Counted from the stretch's first letter, positions 42,319 through 52,240 are shown. The stretch is 64,000 nucleotides of DNA from Pseudomonas brassicacearum subsp. neoaurantiaca (GCF_013608025.1 NZ_VDLV01000064.1:30355-94354), one strand, 5' to 3'. Numbers and translations: made by a program. The notes: a model not told the origin generated them from the letters alone.

Positions 42319-42449
42319 GTGGCGAGGGGATTTATCCCCGCTGGGCTGCGAAGCAGCCCCAGATCTACCAACTCAGTGAGTCAGGCTGATCGCATTTATG
42401 CTTTTTGGGGTTGCTGCGCAACCCAGCGGGGATAAATCCCCTCGCCACA
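42319..42449. repeat. REP-type inverted repeat (family C, GGGGATTTATCCCC)
   Basis: Arms GTGGCGAGGGGATTTATCCC and GGGATAAATCCCCTCGCCAC, with inner GCTGCGAAGCAGCC. Fills the first part of the 481-base hutD-hutU gap. From 42450 to 42640 the sequence is less GC-rich and I see no convincing gene. Confidence 0.87.
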
Positions 42450-42644
42450 AAGTGCCTGCCCGCTGTTTCTTCTGCGCACCAACTTGTTACCGAACGCCCC
42501 AGCGTGGCGCAATACCACGCTTCAGTGACCTTCCGATTTTTCCCGAAAAACCTCCCTTCAAAAATTTCATAGAGCTTGGCAGCCCTTCTATTACGAGGGC
42601 TTCCGCCGATTCTCCAATCTTTCTTGATCGACCCTTCAACAAGT

Positions 42645-42660
42645 TGGCCGCTTGATTGCA
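42645..42660 (+). promoter_or_regulatory. Sigma54 promoter of hutU
   Basis: TGGCCGCTTGATTGCA: GG and GC separated by exactly 10 bases, matching TGGCMC-N5-TTGCA. In P. fluorescens hutU is known to be sigma54- and CbrB-dependent. Start predicted near 42671, 110 bases before hutU. Confidence 0.78.
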
Positions 42661-42664
42661 TATG

Positions 42665-42678
42665 CTTGTACATACAAG
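42665..42678. promoter_or_regulatory. HutC operator over the hutU start site
   Basis: CTTGTACATACAAG, a 14-base dyad, begins five bases after the sigma54 box and covers the predicted start of transcription. HutC bound here would block the promoter. Confidence 0.8.
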
Positions 42679-42780
42679 TAAAGACGTATGCGTATGAGTC
42701 ACCTGCATTCAACGCAACGTCCGCTAAATCGCTGCCCACTGCCCGGGCTGGTCTGGATTGATCGCTGAGGAGTTTTTGCT

Positions 42781-44469
42781 GTGACCGACGCTACCCGTAA
42801 ACCTGAAAAATACCGTGACGTTGAAATCCGCGCCCCTCGCGGTAACACGCTGACCGCCAAGAGCTGGCTGACCGAAGCGCCGCTGCGCATGCTGATGAAC
42901 AACCTCGACCCGGAAGTGGCCGAGAACCCCAAGGAACTGGTGGTCTACGGTGGCATCGGCCGCGCGGCGCGCAACTGGGAATGCTACGACAAGATCGTCG
43001 AAAGTCTGACCAACCTGAACGACGACGAAACCCTGCTGGTGCAATCCGGCAAACCGGTGGGCGTGTTCAAGACCCACAGCAACGCCCCTCGCGTACTGAT
43101 CGCCAACTCCAACCTGGTGCCGCACTGGGCCAGTTGGGAGCACTTCAACGAACTCGACGCCAAGGGCCTGGCCATGTACGGCCAGATGACTGCCGGCAGC
43201 TGGATCTACATCGGCAGCCAAGGCATCGTGCAAGGCACGTATGAAACCTTCGTCGAGGCCGGTCGCCAGCATTACGACTCCAACCTCAAGGGCCGTTGGG
43301 TCCTGACTGCCGGCCTGGGTGGCATGGGCGGCGCGCAGCCGCTGGCCGCGACCTTGGCCGGTGCGTGCTCGCTGAACATCGAGTGCCAACAGGTGAGCAT
43401 CGATTTCCGCCTGAAAACCCGCTACGTCGACGAACAAGCCAAGGACCTCGACGACGCCCTGGCGCGCATCGAGAAATACACCGCTGAAGGCAAGGCCATT
43501 TCCATCGCACTGTGTGGGAACGCGGCCGAGATCCTGCCGGAAATGGTCCGTCGTGGCGTCCGCCCGGACATGGTCACCGACCAGACCAGCGCCCACGATC
43601 CACTCAACGGCTACCTGCCGGCCGGCTGGACCTGGGACGAATACCGTGCCCGCGCCAAGACCGAGCCCGCCGCCGTGGTGAAGGCCGCCAAGCAATCGAT
43701 GGCCGTCCACGTCAAAGCCATGCTCGCCTTCCAGAAGATGGGCGTGCCGACCTTCGACTACGGCAACAACATTCGCCAGATGGCCCAGGAAGAGGGCGTC
43801 GAGAATGCCTTCGACTTCCCTGGTTTCGTCCCGGCCTATATTCGTCCGCTGTTCTGCCGTGGCATCGGCCCGTTCCGCTGGGCGGCGCTGTCGGGTGATC
43901 CGCAGGACATCTACAAGACCGACGCCAAGGTCAAGGAACTGATCCCCGACGACGCCCACCTGCACAACTGGCTGGACATGGCCCGCGAGCGCATCAGCTT
44001 CCAGGGCTTGCCGGCACGGATCTGCTGGGTTGGCCTGGGCCAGCGCGCCAAGTTGGGCCTGGCGTTCAACGAGATGGTGCGTAGCGGCGAGTTGTCGGCA
44101 CCGATCGTCATCGGTCGCGACCACCTCGACTCCGGTTCCGTGGCCAGCCCCAACCGTGAGACCGAATCCATGCAGGACGGCTCCGACGCCGTTTCCGACT
44201 GGCCGCTGCTCAACGCCTTGCTCAACACCGCCAGCGGCGCGACCTGGGTTTCGCTGCACCACGGTGGCGGCGTCGGCATGGGCTTCTCCCAGCACTCAGG
44301 CATGGTGATCGTCTGCGACGGTACCGACGAAGCAGCCGAGCGGATTGCCCGCGTTCTGCACAACGACCCGGGTACCGGGGTGATGCGTCATGCCGATGCC
44401 GGTTACCAGATCGCCATTGATTGCGCGAAGGAGCAGGGCCTGAACCTGCCGATGATCACCGGCAAATAA
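42781..44469 (+). CDS. hutU: Urocanate hydratase
   Basis: 562 residues from a GTG at 42781, preceded by GAGGAG. NAD-binding and active-site motifs: YGGIGRAARNWECYD, GAQPLAATLAGACSLN and the C-terminal SDWPLLNALLNTASGATWVSLHHGGGVG. It converts urocanate to imidazolonepropionate, step two of the pathway, and uses a tightly bound NAD as electrophile. First gene after the sigma54/HutC-controlled promoter. Confidence 0.98.
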   Translation: MTDATRKPEKYRDVEIRAPRGNTLTAKSWLTEAPLRMLMNNLDPEVAENPKELVVYGGIGRAARNWECYDKIVESLTNLNDDETLLVQSGKPVGVFKTHSNAPRVLIANSNLVPHWASWEHFNELDAKGLAMYGQMTAGSWIYIGSQGIVQGTYETFVEAGRQHYDSNLKGRWVLTAGLGGMGGAQPLAATLAGACSLNIECQQVSIDFRLKTRYVDEQAKDLDDALARIEKYTAEGKAISIALCGNAAEILPEMVRRGVRPDMVTDQTSAHDPLNGYLPAGWTWDEYRARAKTEPAAVVKAAKQSMAVHVKAMLAFQKMGVPTFDYGNNIRQMAQEEGVENAFDFPGFVPAYIRPLFCRGIGPFRWAALSGDPQDIYKTDAKVKELIPDDAHLHNWLDMARERISFQGLPARICWVGLGQRAKLGLAFNEMVRSGELSAPIVIGRDHLDSGSVASPNRETESMQDGSDAVSDWPLLNALLNTASGATWVSLHHGGGVGMGFSQHSGMVIVCDGTDEAAERIARVLHNDPGTGVMRHADAGYQIAIDCAKEQGLNLPMITGK

Positions 44470-44481
44470 CACAAAGCCCAT

Positions 44482-44569
44482 GTGGGAGCGAGCTTGCTCG
44501 CGATAGCGGTGGATCAGTATCGGTTCCGTCTACTGACACGCCCTCATCGCGAGCAAGCTCGCTCCCACA
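44482..44569. repeat. REP-type inverted repeat (family A)
   Basis: Arms GTGGGAGCGAGCTTGCTCGC and GCGAGCAAGCTCGCTCCCAC between hutU and the permease gene; may reduce read-through or protect the hutU mRNA end. Confidence 0.87.
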
Positions 44570-44616
44570 GGGATGCGGCGCAAATGAATCCGAGAACAAT
44601 CCACAGAGGTTGAACC

Positions 44617-46083
44617 ATGGCTGTCACCAGCACACGCGCAAGCAGCAAGCCGTTGATCGAGAAACGTTCGATCGACTACATCCCGGAAGCGGAGCGGCAC
44701 GGGCGGCTATTGAGCCAGTTCACCCTCTGGATGGGGGCCAACCTGCAGATCACTGCAATCGTCACCGGTGCATTGGCGGTGGTGTTGGGCGGTGATGTGT
44801 TCTGGTCGTTGATCGGTTTGCTGATCGGTCAACTGCTCGGTGGTGGCGTCATGGCGCTGCATGCCGCGCAAGGGCCCAAGCTGGGGCTGCCGCAGATGAT
44901 CTCCAGCCGGGTGCAGTTCGGCGTGTACGGCGCGGCCATTCCGATCGTGCTGGTGTGCCTGATGTACCTGGGTTTCACCGCAACGGGAACCGTGCTTTCC
45001 GGCCAGGCGCTGGGCCAGTTGTTTGGCGTCAGCGACAGTGTCGGCATCCTCATTTTTGCCAGTGTCATCGTGCTGGTCACGGTGCTCGGGTATCGGGTGA
45101 TTCACTTCATTGGCCGTGTCGCCAGCGTTATTGGTGTGATTGCCTTTGTTTACCTGTTCGCTCGCCTGATCAGTCAGACGGACGTGGGCGCACTCTTGCA
45201 GATCCGCCATTTCAGCTGGAGCAGCTTCCTGCTGGCGGTGTCGCTCGCGGCCTCCTGGCAGATCGCCTTCGGCCCCTACGTGGCGGATTATTCGCGTTAC
45301 TTGCCGAGCAAGACGTCCTCGGTGAAAACCTTTTTCGCCGCAGGCGCCGGTTCAGTCATCGGCGCACAAGTGGCGATGATCCTCGGCGTGTTTGCCGCCG
45401 CCTCGGCCAACGGCCAGTTCGCGGGTCATGAAGTCGCCTACATCGTTGGCCTGGGCGGGACCGGCGCCACCGCTGCGCTGCTGTATTTCAGCATCGCGTT
45501 TGGCAAGGTCACCATCTCGACGCTGAACTCCTACGGCAGCTTCATGTGCATCGCGACCATCATCAGTGGTTTTCGTGGCCACCTGAACGTAACGCGTGTG
45601 CAGCGCCTGGTGTTCGTGCTGTTCATTGTCGGCGCCGCGACGCTGATCGCGCTGCTGGGCCAGCACTCGTTCCTCGGTGCGTTCAAGTCCTTCATCTTGT
45701 TCTTGCTGGCGTTCTTCACGCCGTGGAGCGCGATCAACCTGGTGGACTACTACTGCATCACTCGCGAACGCTATGACGTACCGGCGCTGGCAGATCCGAA
45801 TGGCCGCTACGGTCGCTGGAACATCTTGGGCATCAGCGTCTATGTCTTCGGTGTACTGGTTCAATTGCCGTTCATCGCCACCAAGTTCTATACCGGCCCG
45901 CTGGTGGCCGCCATGGGCGATGTGGACATTTCCTGGATCATCGGCCTGGTGCTTCCCGCAGGCCTGTATTACCTCGCCGCGAAGAAGTGGCACAGCGCAG
46001 TACCCGATCAATTGATCCTGCCAGTCGAGCAGGACGCGGTTGACGCACAACCGAGCAGGGCGGGCCGCATCCAAGCGGTCTGA
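44617..46083 (+). CDS. hutT: NCS1-family permease (CodB-like), probable urocanate transporter
   Basis: 488 residues with 12 predicted helices. Nucleobase-cation-symport-1 signature: FTLWMGANLQITAIVTGAL near 36, GLPQMISSRVQFGVYG near 86, WQIAFGPYVADYSRYLP near 210. In P. fluorescens SBW25 an NCS1-like protein here is the urocanate transporter (HutTu), from memory of published genetics; the annotation cytosine permease is probably wrong for substrate. Located between hutU and hutXWV. Confidence 0.85.
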   Translation: MAVTSTRASSKPLIEKRSIDYIPEAERHGRLLSQFTLWMGANLQITAIVTGALAVVLGGDVFWSLIGLLIGQLLGGGVMALHAAQGPKLGLPQMISSRVQFGVYGAAIPIVLVCLMYLGFTATGTVLSGQALGQLFGVSDSVGILIFASVIVLVTVLGYRVIHFIGRVASVIGVIAFVYLFARLISQTDVGALLQIRHFSWSSFLLAVSLAASWQIAFGPYVADYSRYLPSKTSSVKTFFAAGAGSVIGAQVAMILGVFAAASANGQFAGHEVAYIVGLGGTGATAALLYFSIAFGKVTISTLNSYGSFMCIATIISGFRGHLNVTRVQRLVFVLFIVGAATLIALLGQHSFLGAFKSFILFLLAFFTPWSAINLVDYYCITRERYDVPALADPNGRYGRWNILGISVYVFGVLVQLPFIATKFYTGPLVAAMGDVDISWIIGLVLPAGLYYLAAKKWHSAVPDQLILPVEQDAVDAQPSRAGRIQAV

Positions 46084-46153
46084 TGGGACGTTGACAGGGC
46101 TGGATGCCTCTTGACTGCCGTAAGCCAATCCAACTGATTAGGAGCGTCACATA

Positions 46154-47122
46154 ATGAAGTCGAACAAGACCCTGCTGACCGCATTGCTTTCCATTGGCCT
46201 GCTGGCCAGTGCCGGCGCCACGCAAGCGGCTGGTTGGTGCGAGTCGGGTAAACCGGTGAAGTTCGCCGGCCTGAACTGGGAAAGCGGCATGCTGCTGACC
46301 GACGTTCTGCAAGTGGTGCTGGAAAAAGGCTACGACTGCAAGACCGACAGCCTGCCAGGCAACTCCATCACCATGGAGAACGCCCTGAGCAGCAACGACA
46401 TCCAAGTGTTTGCCGAAGAGTGGGTCGGCCGCAGTGAGGTGTGGAACAAGGCCGAGAAGGCGGGCAAGGTGGTCGGCGTCGGTGCGCCAGTGGTGGGCGC
46501 CATCGAAGGCTGGTACGTGCCGCGCTACGTGGTTGAAGGCGACGCCAAGCGCAAGCTCGAAGCCAAGGCGCCGGGCCTGAAGAACATCGCCGACCTGGGC
46601 CAGTACGCCGCCGTGTTCAAGGACCCGGAAGAGCCATCCAAAGGCCGCTTCTACAACTGCCCGGCCGGCTGGACCTGCGAGTTGGACAACAGCGAAATGC
46701 TGAAAACCTACGGCTTGGAAAAAACCTACACCAACTTCCGTCCAGGCACCGGCCCGGCGCTGGATGCGGCGGTGCTGTCGAGCTACAAGCGTGGCGAGCC
46801 GATCCTGTTCTACTACTGGTCGCCAACGCCGCTGATGGGGCAGGTGGACCTGGTCAAACTGGAAGAAAAACCGGGTGTGGATAAAAGCGTGAGCATCAAG
46901 GTCGGCCTGTCCAAGACCTTCCACGACGAAGCCCCGGAATTGGTGGCGGTCTTGGAAAAGGTCAACCTGCCGATCGATATCCTGAACCAGAACCTCGGGC
47001 GCATGGCCAAAGAGCGGATCGAGTCGCCGAAACTGGCGAAGATTTTCCTGAAGGAACATCCTGAAGTCTGGCACGCCTGGGTCAGCGAAGACGCTGCCAA
47101 GAAAATCGACGCGGCTCTGTAG
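46154..47122 (+). CDS. hutX: ABC transporter substrate-binding protein HutX
   Basis: 322 residues, signal peptide cut near 25 (LLASAGATQAA). OpuAC/ProX-like fold: GKPVKFAGLNWESGMLLTD near 33, AEEWVGRSEVWNKA near 95, aromatic pocket residues in EGWYVPRYVV and LFYYWSPTPLM. Likely binds histidine or a related compound, since it is inside hut; family members bind betaines. Followed by hutW after a stem-loop. Confidence 0.88.
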   Translation: MKSNKTLLTALLSIGLLASAGATQAAGWCESGKPVKFAGLNWESGMLLTDVLQVVLEKGYDCKTDSLPGNSITMENALSSNDIQVFAEEWVGRSEVWNKAEKAGKVVGVGAPVVGAIEGWYVPRYVVEGDAKRKLEAKAPGLKNIADLGQYAAVFKDPEEPSKGRFYNCPAGWTCELDNSEMLKTYGLEKTYTNFRPGTGPALDAAVLSSYKRGEPILFYYWSPTPLMGQVDLVKLEEKPGVDKSVSIKVGLSKTFHDEAPELVAVLEKVNLPIDILNQNLGRMAKERIESPKLAKIFLKEHPEVWHAWVSEDAAKKIDAAL

Positions 47123-47132
47123 GTCGAATATT

Positions 47133-47160
47133 TCCCGGCCAACCGTAGGGCTGGCCGGGA
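47133..47160 (+). other. Intergenic stem-loop between hutX and hutW
   Basis: TCCCGGCCA and TGGCCGGGA, 9-base-pair arms with a 10-base loop, no T run. Likely a segmental mRNA stabiliser or attenuator that keeps more hutX than hutWV message, as in many ABC operons. Confidence 0.65.
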
Positions 47161-47193
47161 CGTTCACCGCATCCACCTGATCGAGAGTCTCTT

Positions 47194-48041
47194 ATGTTTC
47201 CCGAAAGCTTTACCTTCTCCATCGCCGACTGGGTCAACGGTTGGGTCGACTCCCTGGTGACCAACTATGGCGATGTGTTCCGGCACATCTCCGACACGCT
47301 GCTGTGGGCTATCGTCAACCTCGAAGGTCTGCTGCGCATGGCACCCTGGTGGCTGATGCTGGCCATCGTCGGCGGCGTCGCCTGGCACGCCACCCGCAAG
47401 GTCGTCGCCACGGCGGTGATCGTTGGCTTGCTGTTCCTGGTGGGCGCGGTGGGCCTGTGGGACAAGCTCATGCAGACCCTCGCCCTGATGCTGGTGGCGA
47501 CGCTGATTTCGGTGATGATCGGCATTCCGCTGGGCATCCTCTCGGCGCGCAGCAATCGCCTGCGTTCGGTGCTGATGCCGTTGCTGGACATCATGCAGAC
47601 CATGCCGAGCTTCGTGTACCTGATTCCGGTGTTGATGCTGTTCGGCCTGGGCAAGGTCCCGGCGATCTTCGCCACGGTGATCTACGCCGCGCCGCCGTTG
47701 ATTCGCCTGACCGACCTGGGCATCCGCCAGGTGGACGGCGAAGTAATGGAAGCCATCAACGCCTTTGGCGCCAACCGCTGGCAGCAGCTGTTCGGCGTGC
47801 AACTGCCCCTGGCGCTGCCGAGCATCATGGCCGGGATCAACCAAACCACCATGATGGCCCTGTCGATGGTGGTGATCGCCTCGATGATCGGCGCTCGTGG
47901 CCTGGGTGAAGACGTGCTGGTGGGCATCCAGACCCTCAACGTCGGGCGCGGCCTGGAAGCGGGCCTGGCCATCGTGATTCTCGCCGTGGTCATCGACCGC
48001 ATTACCCAGGCCTATGGTCGTCCTCGGCATGAGGTGAGCAA

Positions 48042-48045
<4 letters not shown>
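47194..48045 (+). CDS. hutW: ABC transporter permease HutW
   Basis: 283 residues. A ProW-like BPD_transp_1 domain with about six helices. The EAA loop (EAINAFGANRWQQLFGVQLPLALPSIMAGINQ) near 188-219 couples to the ATPase. Overlaps hutV by four bases. Confidence 0.93.
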
Positions 48046-48872
<827 letters not shown>

Positions 48873-48900
48873 GGGATTTGTGGTGGCTGGGCTGGCCTCA

Positions 48901-48992
48901 TCGCGAGCAAGCTCGCTCCCACAGGGGATTTTCGTTGAACACAAAATGTGTGAACCAAGGAGACCCTATTGTGGGAGCGAGCTTGCTCGCGA
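48901..48992. repeat. REP-type inverted repeat (family A, inverted arm order)
   Basis: TCGCGAGCAAGCTCGCTCCC and TGTGGGAGCGAGCTTGCTCG between hutV and hutH1. Confidence 0.87.
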
Positions 48993-49043
48993 TAGGGCCG
49001 CCAAAGCTGCATCAATGTTCAGGTTGCAAGCACGAGGTTTGAG

Positions 49044-50567
49044 ATGTCCCAGGCTGAAAAAATCATCATCACCGGCGCCCCCCTGCGCTGGCAGGACGTG
49101 GTCGCCGTCGCCCGCTTCGGCGCGCCGCTGGAACTGTCGACCCAAGTCTGGGCGCGGATCGACAATGCCCAGGCCATCGTCCAGCGCATCGTCGAAAGCG
49201 GCGAGCGTGCCTATGGCGTCAACACCGGCCTCGGGGCGTTGTGCAATGTCTCGCTCAAGGATGAACAACTCAGCCAGCTGTCGCGCAATACCTTGCTCAG
49301 CCATGCCTGTGGCGTCGGCGCGCCGCTCTCCGACGAGCAGACCCGGGCGATTCTCTGCGCCGCCATCCACAACTACAGCCAAGGCAAGTCCGGTATCCAT
49401 CGCCGGGTGGTCGAAGCCTTGTTGGCGTTGCTAAACCGCGGCATCACGCCACAAGTGCCGTCCCAGGGTTCGGTGGGTTACCTGACCCACATGGCGCACA
49501 TCGGCATCGCGCTGCTGGGCGTCGGCCAGGTCAGTTATCGCGGGCAGATCGTGCCGGCGCAACAGGCCCTCGCCGCAGAAGGTCTGCAACCGGTGCAACT
49601 GGGGGCCAAGGACGGTTTGTGCCTGGTCAACGGCACGCCGTGCATGACCGGTCTCAGTTGCCTGGCCCTGGCCGATGCCACGCGGCTGGTGCAATGGGCC
49701 GATGTGATCGGCGCCATGAGCTTCGAGGCCCAGCGCGGACAAATCGCCGCGTTCGATGCCGAGATCATCGCCCTCAAGCCTCACCCGGGCATGCAGCAGG
49801 TTGGCGTGAACCTGCGGGCATTGCTCGATGGCAGCGAAGTCATTGCGTCGAGCCTGGGCATTCGCACCCAGGACGCCTTGAGCATCCGTTCGATTCCGCA
49901 AGTGCATGGCGCTGCTCGCGATCAACTGGAGCACGCCCGGCAACAGATTGAAACCGAGCTCAACGCCGTCACCGACAACCCGCTGCTGCTGGGTACGCCG
50001 GAAAACTTCCGGGTTATGTCCCAGGCCAATCCCCACGGTCAATCGGTGGCGTTGGCGGCGGATCTGCTGGCGATTGCCATGGCCGAGATCGGTTCGATCG
50101 CCGAGCGTCGTCTCGACCGTTTGATCAACCCGCACGTCAGCGGTTTGCCGGCATTCCTTGTCGCCAATCCTGGGGTGAATTCGGGGATGATGATCGTCCA
50201 ATACGTCGCCGCGTCGCTGTGTGCGGAAAACAAGCAACTGGCGCAACCGGCGGTGCTCGATAATTTCGTCACCTCCGGGTTGCAGGAAGACCATTTGAGC
50301 ATTGGCACCAACGCGGCCCTGAAGCTGCACCGGGCGCTGGAAAACTGCATGCAGATCCTCGCCATCGAATACCTGTTGGCGGCCCAGGCCTTTGAATTTC
50401 TCAAGGCGCAGCGGTTCGGCGCTGGCACCGACATCGCCTGGAAACTGCTGCGCGAGCGCGTCCCGGCCTACGACCAGGACCGCTGGCTGGCGCCGGACAT
50501 CGCCAGTGCCGCCGGGCTGCTGAAAGACCCGAACGTGCTGCACAACGTATTACCGAATTTGAACTGA
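49044..50567 (+). CDS. hutH1: HutH1: histidine ammonia-lyase homologue lacking the MIO triad
   Basis: 507 residues, full length for the HAL/PAL family and in one intact frame. Conserved: Tyr57 (RAYGVNTGLG), His87 (LLSHACGVG), Asn in CLVNGTP, Arg in LSIRSIPQV, Glu in GLQEDHLSI. But the cofactor-forming segment reads GSVGYLTHMAHIG where HutH2 has GSVGASGDLAPLAHM: exactly Ala-Ser-Gly is absent after Gly145, and the next residue is Tyr instead of Asp. The Tyr of DPYSLR is Leu and the Phe of NFHAEP is Pro. The MIO group cannot form, so lyase activity is not expected. It may be a regulatory, binding or partner protein. SBW25 hutH1 is reported dispensable on histidine, from memory. Confidence 0.93.
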   Translation: MSQAEKIIITGAPLRWQDVVAVARFGAPLELSTQVWARIDNAQAIVQRIVESGERAYGVNTGLGALCNVSLKDEQLSQLSRNTLLSHACGVGAPLSDEQTRAILCAAIHNYSQGKSGIHRRVVEALLALLNRGITPQVPSQGSVGYLTHMAHIGIALLGVGQVSYRGQIVPAQQALAAEGLQPVQLGAKDGLCLVNGTPCMTGLSCLALADATRLVQWADVIGAMSFEAQRGQIAAFDAEIIALKPHPGMQQVGVNLRALLDGSEVIASSLGIRTQDALSIRSIPQVHGAARDQLEHARQQIETELNAVTDNPLLLGTPENFRVMSQANPHGQSVALAADLLAIAMAEIGSIAERRLDRLINPHVSGLPAFLVANPGVNSGMMIVQYVAASLCAENKQLAQPAVLDNFVTSGLQEDHLSIGTNAALKLHRALENCMQILAIEYLLAAQAFEFLKAQRFGAGTDIAWKLLRERVPAYDQDRWLAPDIASAAGLLKDPNVLHNVLPNLN

Positions 50568-50670
50568 TCAAAAATAGCGTCAGCGTGCCAAGGCACCTAT
50601 AGCCCACAAGGCATCGCCCAAAAAGCGAAGGTGACGGACAACGGAACATTCCGGAGCGACTGGCGGGTGA

Positions 50671-50678
50671 AAAAACAA
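50671..50678 (+). promoter_or_regulatory. Possible Crc/Hfq catabolite-repression motif
   Basis: AAAAACAA fits the AANAANAA pattern bound by Hfq/Crc and sits about 12 bases before the AAAGGAG ribosome site of hutH2. Short motif, so chance is possible. Confidence 0.45.
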
Positions 50679-50699
50679 AACTCTCAAAAGGAGCAATAC

Positions 50700-52232
50700 A
50701 TGACTGCCTTAAACCTGATTCCTGGCCAATTGAGCCTGGCTCAATTGCGTGACATCTATCAGCAACCGGTGAACCTGAGCCTCGACGCCAGTGCGTCGGC
50801 GCAGATCGAAGCCAGTGTTGCCTGCGTGGAACAGATCCTCGCCGAGAACCGTACCGCCTACGGGATCAACACCGGTTTCGGCCTGCTGGCCTCGACCCGC
50901 ATCGCCAGCGAGGACCTGGAAAACTTGCAGCGTTCCCTGGTGCTGTCCCATGCCGCTGGCGTCGGCGAGCCGATCAGCGATGCGCTGGTGCGGTTGATCA
51001 TGGTGCTCAAGGTCAACAGCCTGAGCCGGGGCTTTTCCGGCATTCGTCGGCAGGTGATCGATGCGCTGATCGCGCTGATCAACGCCGAGGTTTATCCACA
51101 CATACCGTTGAAAGGTTCGGTGGGTGCATCCGGTGACCTGGCGCCACTGGCCCACATGTCTCTGGTGCTGCTGGGCGAAGGCAAGGCTCGCTACAAGGGC
51201 GAATGGCTGCCGGCCGTCGAGGCCCTGAAAGTTGCTGGCCTCGCGCCGCTGACCCTGGCCGCCAAGGAAGGCCTGGCGTTGCTCAACGGCACCCAGGTTT
51301 CCACCGCGTTTGCCTTGCGCGGTTTGTTCGAAGGCGAAGACCTGTTCGCCGGTGCCCTGGCCCTGGGTGGCCTCACCGTGGAAGCGGTGCTCGGTTCGCG
51401 CTCGCCGTTCGATGCGCGCATCCACGCGGCTCGCGGCCAGAAAGGTCAGATCGATGCCGCCGCGGCCTATCGCGATCTGCTGGGCGAGCGCAGCGAAGTC
51501 TCCGATTCGCATCAGAACTGCGACAAGGTCCAGGATCCGTATTCCCTGCGCTGCCAGCCGCAAGTGATGGGCGCCTGCCTGACCCAGTTCCGCCAGGCCG
51601 CCGAGGTGCTGGTGATCGAGGCCAACGCCGTGTCGGATAACCCGCTGGTGTTCGCTGCCGAGGGCGATGTGATTTCCGGTGGCAACTTCCACGCCGAACC
51701 GGTGGCGATGGCCGCCGACAACATGGCCCTGGCGATTGCCGAGATCGGCTCCCTGAGCGAGCGGCGTATTTCGCTGATGATGGACAAGCACATGTCGCAA
51801 CTGCCGCCGTTCCTGGTGGCCAATGGCGGCGTGAACTCTGGATTCATGATCGCCCAAGTGACCGCGGCTGCGCTGGCGAGTGAAAACAAAGCGCTGTCCC
51901 ATCCTCATTCGGTGGACAGCCTGCCGACTTCGGCGAACCAGGAAGACCACGTTTCCATGGCCCCGGCTGCGGGCAAGCGCTTGTGGGAAATGGCCGAGAA
52001 CACCCGTGGGATTCTGGCGGTGGAGTGGCTGGCGGCATGCCAGGGGCTGGATTTGCGTGGTGGTTTGAAGACTTCCGTCAAACTGGAAAAGGCCCGCAGC
52101 CTGTTGCGTGCAGAAGTGCCGTTCTACGAGAAGGACCGGTTCTTTGCGCCGGACATCAATGCAGCCAGTGAATTGCTGGCGAGTCGGTGCCTGAACGAAT
52201 TGGTCACGGCGCAGTTGTTGCCGAGCCTGTAA
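50700..52232 (+). CDS. hutH2: Histidine ammonia-lyase (functional copy)
   Basis: 510 residues from the ATG at 50700 behind AAAGGAG. MIO triad Ala143-Ser144-Gly145 in GSVGASGDLAPLAHM; Tyr54 (TAYGINTGFG), Asn in ALLNGTQ, Tyr/Arg in DPYSLRCQPQV, Phe in GGNFHAEP and Glu in NQEDHVSMAP are all in place. It removes ammonia from L-histidine to give trans-urocanate, step one of the pathway. It directly follows the MIO-less paralogue, 132 bases away. Confidence 0.97.
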   Translation: MTALNLIPGQLSLAQLRDIYQQPVNLSLDASASAQIEASVACVEQILAENRTAYGINTGFGLLASTRIASEDLENLQRSLVLSHAAGVGEPISDALVRLIMVLKVNSLSRGFSGIRRQVIDALIALINAEVYPHIPLKGSVGASGDLAPLAHMSLVLLGEGKARYKGEWLPAVEALKVAGLAPLTLAAKEGLALLNGTQVSTAFALRGLFEGEDLFAGALALGGLTVEAVLGSRSPFDARIHAARGQKGQIDAAAAYRDLLGERSEVSDSHQNCDKVQDPYSLRCQPQVMGACLTQFRQAAEVLVIEANAVSDNPLVFAAEGDVISGGNFHAEPVAMAADNMALAIAEIGSLSERRISLMMDKHMSQLPPFLVANGGVNSGFMIAQVTAAALASENKALSHPHSVDSLPTSANQEDHVSMAPAAGKRLWEMAENTRGILAVEWLAACQGLDLRGGLKTSVKLEKARSLLRAEVPFYEKDRFFAPDINAASELLASRCLNELVTAQLLPSL

Positions 52233-52240
52233 GGGCCTTA

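Noticed and set aside
42365..42739. Possible small gene on the minus strand upstream of hutU (a lower-GC stretch)
   Set aside because: Two competing frames, no ribosome site, overlap with a REP arm and with the sigma54/HutC elements. Could be a gene remnant but not supportable.
49044..52232. hutH1 as a pseudogene or assembly duplicate of hutH2
   Set aside because: The frame is intact over the full length, and the two proteins differ throughout, so it is neither a broken copy nor a recent duplicate.
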